Notes under the pieces: generated by a model
The model's input: only the letters and a program-made list of their open reading frames with translations
The model's database searches: none
What the model was told of the DNA's origin: nothing
Part shown: positions 57,515-64,000 of the stretch, one piece after another
Layout of the letters: each line of letters starts with the position of its first letter
How positions within the stretch are numbered: position 1 is the stretch's first letter
Position numbers and translations under genes: made by a program
Assembly (NCBI GenBank): GCA_028023455.1
Contig: JAQFVV010012513.1
Coordinates: 2,728,001-2,792,000, forward strand
DNA from: Epiperipatus broadwayi
Taxonomy: Eukaryota > Onychophora > Udeonychophora > Euonychophora > Peripatidae
Direction: 5' to 3'
DNA length: 64,000 nucleotides

Positions 57515-59615
57515 TGTCTAAATAAATGTTAGTTGGTAAAATGATTTTATCCCTTACGCGTATATCTATTTTGTTCCTAAATGTATTGGGGTAACTTCTT
57601 ATGTTTGAACCCTACATAAATATACATCTGTTGCACCATAATTAGACTAGTAAAAATGTGGTGGACCAAATGTGTGCATAAATACATTTTTAAAATGCAT
57701 TGACAAGTGGGTGTATGTTGTAATCTTTATTTTTAAATATTTTGGGGATACGCACCGAATATTATTAAACATGGCGCACGTGAATAGAAAATGTGATTAT
57801 GTTTCTGATTCTCTCAGATATAATTTGCATAGAAATAGTTTTTAAAATTACACCCACAGACACGCCCCACCCATATGCAATTATTGGAATAAGTTAATTT
57901 CTCCTTTATTATGTATTCGCAATTTAATATATTGCCCTCCCAAGAATAAAATGAAATACTGGAACGTATATTCAATCTGTGCTTTCCCATTCAATGATAA
58001 TAACAAATTCTTTTTAAACATAACTAATAAGCTGTTGATTAAAAAATTCAAATACTGATCATTAGAGCCAGAATATTACAATTTTCTCCTAAAACTAAAT
58101 CTTGAAGCACTTCCCACCCATTATTTTTATTTTTTGCAGTAGCATTCTTTATCAGATATTGAGGATAATAAATTACAAATTCGATAATTATAGCATATAT
58201 ATATTATTCACAATTTACTTGCACAAATTGTTCAGAATATTTATATAAAATCAGAAGTTTTTATTTCGTGAGGAGAAAATCTACGTTTACTTTTCAATAG
58301 TTATTATTAACAAGACAGATAATTAAATTACCATAATTAAATCTAAATGTGTTTTTTTAGTACTTCTTTATATAATGCAGTTGATCAAAATTACTTTTAA
58401 AAAGAAAATAAATTATTCTTTTATGATTAAAATGAGATTCGCTCATTGGCCGTTCTGATTTCCTATTTTAAGTTGTTTGCCATTATTTTTCAGATTCAAA
58501 ATCTGTTTTTTATAGCGATTCAGATTGTATGTTTTATTATTCTCTTATTTTTTACATTTTCTATGATTATTTTAATTATTATTATGACATTTCTAAAGTA
58601 ATTCTTGCAACAATTATAACAACTTGTTAACTCTAAGTGCTTTAAATTATCATTGAATATATTAATTTGAATAAGATTATCTTTCTATTTTCCATTCAAT
58701 CTATCCATCATAGCTGTGTGTATATATAAGGATGCAGTGTTCATTGTTCAAAGATAGGTTTAGCAATCAAATAATTAACTTTTAAGGAATACATTTGATT
58801 CTAACCAATGCTAGTTTGCAAGCACTTTCTAAAACAAATATAATCTAACACATCCAGATAACCATTCAATATTGATCAGTAAATGGGTATCTAGATATTT
58901 TAAAAAGTAGAAGAACCAAGGATCAAAAATGCTTAATATCTCACACACTAGTGGGCAAGCTTTATGTATACTACCTTTTCTTTTAATGCTTATCTAAGAT
59001 GACAGTGCCAGAAACATCATATGTGGTGAATTTCAGCAAGTTCTACTGACAATTTGTTTGGTTTTATCAACATGTGTAACTAGTATCATGGAACTTCTCA
59101 CTGATTTGTTAAAAATGCTGTGGTTGGCTTTTAGATCTTTACCATATTCATTTCTTAAAATTAACTAATTATAGTACTTAGAACTTTGTCATCAGAAAAT
59201 TTATTTTCTTCAGGCTATGAATAACTAGAACTATCTATCTTTATCAAGAATTAAGAATAACTAGACCAACCTATACTTTAATCTTTAGGTGTTTATAATC
59301 TTACCTTTGCTAACAATGGTGCAAATTCAAAATTAATCTACCTCAGACAAAAATATAACATTAATAATTATTAAACTAATAATAAATTAGTGAAATATAT
59401 ATATAAAGAGAGAATCTCATCTTTAATAACATTCTTTTAATAATCAAGCACAAATTATGAATTGTAAACATTAAAATAGCATATATTATTATTAAATCAA
59501 CACATTCCATTAAATTCATCATTTTGTGAAGCTACTTGGTGTAAAATTTTTGTTAACCATTATAGAAAATTTATATTAAAAATGTATATATTAGACCAAC
59601 ATATTATATAAAATA
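57515..59615. other. No gene seen
   Basis: AT-rich. The last part may be decayed 5' sequence of the following LINE, but this is not supported by motifs. Confidence 0.5.
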
Positions 59616-59619
59616 AAAA

Positions 59620-60785
59620 TATCCTTACTTCTGGTGACTTTAATTTCCCTGAACTATTTCTTGGTGATGCTATTTTTCAGTTCATTTCATGATCTTCTGA
59701 GGCCAATAGAATGCTGCAATTTTGTACTTTATTGGAGCTTAGTCACTATAATTCTCTTTGTAGTTCTCATGTATATACTTTGGATTACATTCTATGTAAG
59801 TTGCCTCTATCACAACATCAATATCTCGGTACTATGGAGCACACATCTACTTTCTTAAGCACCAAAATTCCATGAACCACTTTGATATCACTGTTGCAAT
59901 ATTGTTTGTATTGAATGAAATGATATCAAATGCAAGATTCAAGAAGCATGGCATATAGACAACTACAACAACTCCATTAATAAGAAGGGATCCTGCTGCC
60001 CCCTATAGAACAAATGAGCCATATAATTTGAATACATTTGAATAAACATCTTTTGGATCTAGGATTTCTATTTACAACTAATGGATTATTTCATGTGCAT
60101 TGTTGAATACAAAATTAATAGAGCTCTTAAAATTATAGAAATTATTCTTAGATAATAAAGATTATTTAATAATCAATTAAAGTGTAAATTGTTGAGAGTT
60201 TTTATCCATCCTATTATTGAATATGGATTGATTGTTTGGAATCGACTCTCAAAAAGAGATATTGTTAAAATTCAGTCATTGGAAGAGAAATTTTATACAC
60301 TTCAGTTTAAATAAAGACAATATATTATCTTTCTGTTCAAGGATAAATATAAGAGGTGTAAAATTTTTACACATAATTATAATTAAAAGAGAAATTTATC
60401 AAAATCCGAAATCAAATATTTTGTTTAATGTAGGAAAATATAAAATTAGTACTTCTGGTCTTTTTTATCAGATACTCTAAATTTTTCTCCATTGTTTTAG
60501 TTAGTGGACTCTTATAATAATGATTTTTGCAATAATAATTAATCAATTCACATAATAAAATTTACTATATGGTTCTTGTTAAAAAGTATAATATTTAATT
60601 TATTATAGTGGTGTCATAAAAAATATCTTTATTTGTACTTTCTCATATTTGAAATTTACATTATTTATATATATATTTTCTTTTTATAATCTCATATAAG
60701 TTATTTAATTAATTTATGCACAATTTACAATCAGCCTTTTGTGTTGTAAACTTACACATTAAATAAATGAATTGAATTGAATCCT
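59620..60785 (+). pseudogene. CR1-like LINE, endonuclease and RT ends with internal deletion
   Basis: At about 59,630 the frame reads TSGDFNFPELF, the GDFN motif of APE endonucleases, then SHVYTLDYIL. At 60,140-60,300 another block reads LRVFIHPIIEYGLIVWNRLSKRD, then IVKIQSLEEKF, the conserved C-terminal RT thumb (P-x-EYG-x-x-VW). RT motifs A and C lie in the missing part. It ends at about 60,780 with ATTGAATTGAAT, the short tandem tail of this LINE type. Confidence 0.75.
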
Positions 60786-60984
60786 TTTTGATGAAATACA
60801 TTTAGAATTTATAGTCATTTACAGATTCCAATGTGCTGTTAAATTTAACATATTCAAAGATAGAATATTTCACCATAAATTAGATGCATGTAATGTTGTT
60901 AATTTGTCAATTTATTGCATTGAAGTAAACATAGATTTTTTTAAAATTTTTATAACAAAGCCCGGGGAATAATTTAATTTAATG

Positions 60985-61460
60985 ATGAAAGAGTGGATTC
61001 ATTCTATCTTTTAAAAAGATGTTATCTTGTGTTTGGAAAGGCGAGTATTTGTTATAATTAGCATTCGATCTGTAAAGCACATGTGCAGTGAAGTAAGCTT
61101 CAGTTATTATTATAATTTATAAAAACATTGCACAATATAAATTAAATATTTACATATTTTTAAATTTTCATTTGATAATGACGTATAGTAAATTGTAAAA
61201 ATTTCACAGGCGTCATTGACAAAAATTATATTATAAGTAATTTAAAGTGATTAATTAAATCTCCACACTCTCAGTCCCAAATGCTTCAAATTTGCCTATA
61301 CATATAGTTTAGGTCAAAAGAATAAAGTGGTTTCATTGTATCTTTTAAAAATATTTTTATCTTGTGTTTGGAAAGGAAAGTATTCATTATAATTAATATT
61401 TGATGCATAAAGCACCTGTGCAATGGAGTTAGCTACAGTTATTATTAATAATGCTTTGTA
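60985..61460. repeat. ~335-bp tandem unit, about 1.4 units
   Basis: TTTGGAAAGG-GAGTATT, GCAC-TGTGCA-TG recurs with period about 336 (61,035 and 61,371). The body matches 38,680-39,110. Confidence 0.8.
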
Positions 61461-61461
61461 A

Positions 61462-61900
61462 AATTATAAAATGACAAGATCATGGGACCAACATTTATAA
61501 TCAGCTTACTGGATATGATTCTATTGGATATAAGATGAGAAAAGTAATTGCACTTGATTCTGTATATGAAAGTATATTCAAACATTGCTCATTTCAGAGT
61601 TTCAGTGTCTATTGCTTTAAAAATTATCTCAAGCCACTCTGTAGTAGTGTGAAATGATTGTTCTAATTAGAGTTTGATGTGGTTAAGCATAGAGTGCAAT
61701 GGAAAACTTAAATGCTAATGCCCTTCAAAAAGTAAAGTCTTCTCTGAAAAAATTAAAATACAGAATCTTATGAAGTAAAATGAATTGATTAAAGGAATAA
61801 TAAATTTCAAATAATTTTATATGCAATAATTTTTATAGTTTTGATTTTTATATATTTCTCAAGCTAGAATGGTCATATATGTTTATAGATATTTGCAAAT
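61462..61900. other. No gene seen
   Basis: AT-rich. Confidence 0.55.
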
Positions 61901-61901
61901 G

Positions 61902-61902
61902 A

Positions 61903-61954
<52 letters not shown>

Positions 61955-61984
61955 ATATTTATATATATATATATATATATATAT
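61902..61984. repeat. (AT)n microsatellite
   Basis: About 80 bp with a short interruption near 61,952. Confidence 0.95.
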
Positions 61985-62173
61985 AAAAGCTTTAATAACT
62001 TTTATGATATAATTCTAAATAATACAATGCTGAAATAAATTGACAAAAATAGAATACTTCTACTGATGATGATGGTGCAGTATTATTGCTTGGTTGATGT
62101 ATTTTAAAGCAAGGTATGTCATTCAACCAATAGCAGTACGTTAACATACATATGCATTTAATCTAGCATTTGA

Positions 62174-63137
62174 TGGGGTATCCAAAAATAATGAACATCA
62201 TTTTTTGGAGGAGGAGCATGTTATGTAATATCTGCTTCTACTGTTAGATTCCTCTTGCAAGGACCCCTTTGAACACATCATTCTATCACTAAATGCTTCT
62301 TGCAGGGACTCTTTGTACATATGCCTCTCCCCATTAGATTCCTTTTGTGGGGTGATGCTGTGCCAGTCTGCCAATTGTTTGTAATTTAGTGAAATCATGT
62401 AGTGACACAGTAAATATTTTTGTTGCATGTATCTTGCTTATTTGTCGATGTTTATAATGGCTGAAAAGTTGGGACAATATAAAATTATGTTTTCTACTAG
62501 AGAAAATGGCAGGGGAAACAATCATAAAGTATGAAGCAGCTTACAAGAAAGATACTCTGGAAAAAACACAAGTTTGGGAGAAGTTTAAAAAAGTATCAAA
62601 AAAGTGACGTGAGTGATGTCCAAAGTCAAACTGCAGCTAATTATTATTTTGGATGCAAATGATATTGTTTACTCAAAAGTTGTTTCTAATGATCAGACAT
62701 TTTATCTTCAAATTCTGAAAAGTTTTCATGATGTGGTAAAGGAAAAATGTTCTGATTTTTGTCTTATTGTGGAGTGTAAGCTTTACTACAACAATGGGTG
62801 TGATACAGTTTTTAATTAAAAATGCATGACCCAGCGTATACTCCATCTACATTCAGTCACTTTCAATCTCTGTGACTTTCTTCACTCCCCTGAATGAAAA
62901 ATACCTCAAAAAATTGTCTTTGCAGACTTAGAATTGATGGAGAAAAAAAACTGATGTAGCCTTTAGAGGGCATCAGTTTGCATGAGTTTTCTGGACAAAT
63001 TTGAAAAGTGTAAAACACATTTAAACCAGTGCATTGCATTAAATGGACTATACTTTGAAGGGGATTCAATTTGTAACACCTAAAAGTAAATACACAATTT
63101 GTTATTACAAAATTACAGTTACTTTTGGGTATCCCCT
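62174..63137 (+). mobile_element. mariner-like transposon, decayed
   Basis: Ends GGGGTATCCAAAAATAA and, inverted, GGGGATACCCAAAAGTAA form the terminal repeats. The interior codes a broken transposase of the mariner type. The inter-repeat length of about 960 bp is a little under the usual 1.3 kb, so part is deleted. Confidence 0.8.
62500..63085 (+). pseudogene. mariner-like transposase, broken
   Basis: 62,613-62,815 reads SKVKLQLIIILDANDIVYSK, then QTFYLQILKSFHDVVKEKCSDF, matching the mariner block where the first catalytic Asp precedes xxGIVH and YxEVLKxLxxxVRxKRP. A later frame (about 62,980-63,070) reads FLDKFEKCKTHLNQCIALNG, then LYFEGD, the mariner C-terminus (W-x-RC-x-x-x-xGxYFEGD). The middle with HDNAPxH and the third Asp region is absent or unreadable. 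Dead. Confidence 0.82.
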
Positions 63138-63307
63138 TGTAAACCTAAAATTGATTTAATGATAGGCAATTTTTATTTTCATATATCTTAAGTAAAACAT
63201 TGACAGAATATACTTAATGTTTTACCTTCAGCATACAAGTCTTTGATTTAGTTATCAGTGTTCAAAAATCTTTTCTTTTATAAGACATTGATGAAAAAGC
63301 ATTTATT

Positions 63308-63428
63308 TTTATATAGCACTGTGTTTACAATTGTATTACATTCAAATATCAGCCTTTCAAGCTAATTGTGCTGAAAGGCTGATTTTTGAATGTAATACAA
63401 TTGTAAACACAGCGCTATATAAAAATAA
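63308..63428. repeat. Foldback repeat, ~54-bp arms
   Basis: Inverted arms share TATATAGC-CTGTGTTTACAA, TTGTATTACATTCAAA and CAGCCTTTCA, loop about 12 bp. It overlaps the start of a ~335-bp unit. Confidence 0.85.
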
Positions 63429-63735
63429 ACATTTATTTACATATGATTAAGTTTCAGTTAGAGTGATGTTTAGTAAATTCTACACAATTTCACCGACATC
63501 ATTCATTCAGACATCGTAGATAGTGATTTAAAGTGAGTGGTCTGTCCTCACGCTTTCCTTGCCAGTACTTCAGATTTGCTTATATATAAGCATATGAATT
63601 GTAGGAATAGGTGGATTCATTTTATTCCTGCATAAATTCTATATCTTGTATTGGAAAGGAAAGTATTCATTTATTATTAACATTCACAAAGTGCATGCAC
63701 AATTAGCTTGAAAGACTGATATTTGAATGCAAGAC
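63395..63735. repeat. ~335-bp unit, diverged copy
   Basis: Shares GTGATTTAAAGTGA, CTCACGCTTTCC, TTGGAAAGGAAAGTATTCAT order with 60,985-61,460. Confidence 0.6.
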
Positions 63736-64000
63736 ATTGGTGAAATAAAAACCTTTAGCAATGTTTTTTTTGAATAGTTATCAATGTGAGAATGTAAAAC
63801 AATTTAAAAATTATTATAGCTTTTCATGTAAAAAAGAATGACTTAGATAGTGAGATTAAGCACAGAATTCAATGAATAGCCACTGATTTTAACATGTTAA
63901 AGAAAAATACATTTTACAACAGTGATATAATTAGTGCAACTCAATTAGTTGTATATAGAACTGTTATTTTACCTACTTTATTCTGTGAAAGTAAGATTTG

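Noticed and set aside
59634-59858. Hydrophobic 74-residue frame resembling a membrane protein
   Set aside because: It is a wrong-frame reading of the LINE endonuclease region (GDFN motif in another frame).
62198-62525. Two minus-strand frames of 63-76 residues
   Set aside because: They lie opposite the 5' part of the mariner element and match nothing recognisable.
1-64000. CRISPR arrays, operons or prophage-like systems
   Set aside because: No regularly spaced direct repeats with unique spacers and no prokaryotic gene arrangement were seen.

Overview
This is a stretch of very AT-rich animal nuclear DNA with no intact host gene that I can recognise. Eukaryotic origin rests on LTR, non-LTR, Penelope-like, hAT, pogo and mariner elements, tRNA-derived repeats, long AT and GATA/GGTA microsatellites, and two possible spliced exons. 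Many changes between repeat copies are CpG to TpG or CpA, which suggests a genome with CpG methylation. An invertebrate is likely (a cephalopod-like mollusc or a chelicerate would fit the repeat mix), but the sequence does not settle the taxon.

Layout. 0-3 kb: an almost complete non-autonomous LTR retrotransposon with a 5-bp target duplication, tRNA-Leu primer site, gag, zinc knuckle and protease, in which most of reverse transcriptase, RNase H and integrase is missing and a coiled-coil reading frame lies in that place. 4-9 kb: Penelope-like element (PLE) pieces, foldback repeats, and an RTE/BovB-like LINE fragment split by a foldback retroposon. 9-19 kb: LINE fragments, a MITE split by about 3 kb, a PLE remnant and a hairpin repeat. 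19.4-24.1 kb: a decayed hAT element of ZBED5/SCAND3 type carrying nested insertions. 26 kb: a LINE with a 5' inversion. 28-43 kb: many foldback repeats, SINEs, LINE RT and PLE remnants, and two weak exon candidates. 44-51 kb: a tRNA-like retroposon and two head-to-head PLE pairs. 54-63 kb: a hammerhead-bearing repeat, pogo, a CR1-like LINE, a dispersed ~335-bp tandem unit, and a mariner.

The unifying signal is a set of short motifs on both strands with hammerhead ribozyme layout: CUGANGA, a short stem II, GAAA, a tiny self-complementary stem III ending in a UH cleavage site, and a closing stem I. They sit in PLE-like terminal repeats and foldback elements. The best is at 54,568-54,611, with good copies on the minus strand at 4,248-4,285 and 18,743-18,783. 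Dead copies are often broken at the CpG that joins stem II to GAAA. These calls come from reading the sequence only; no search or folding program was run.
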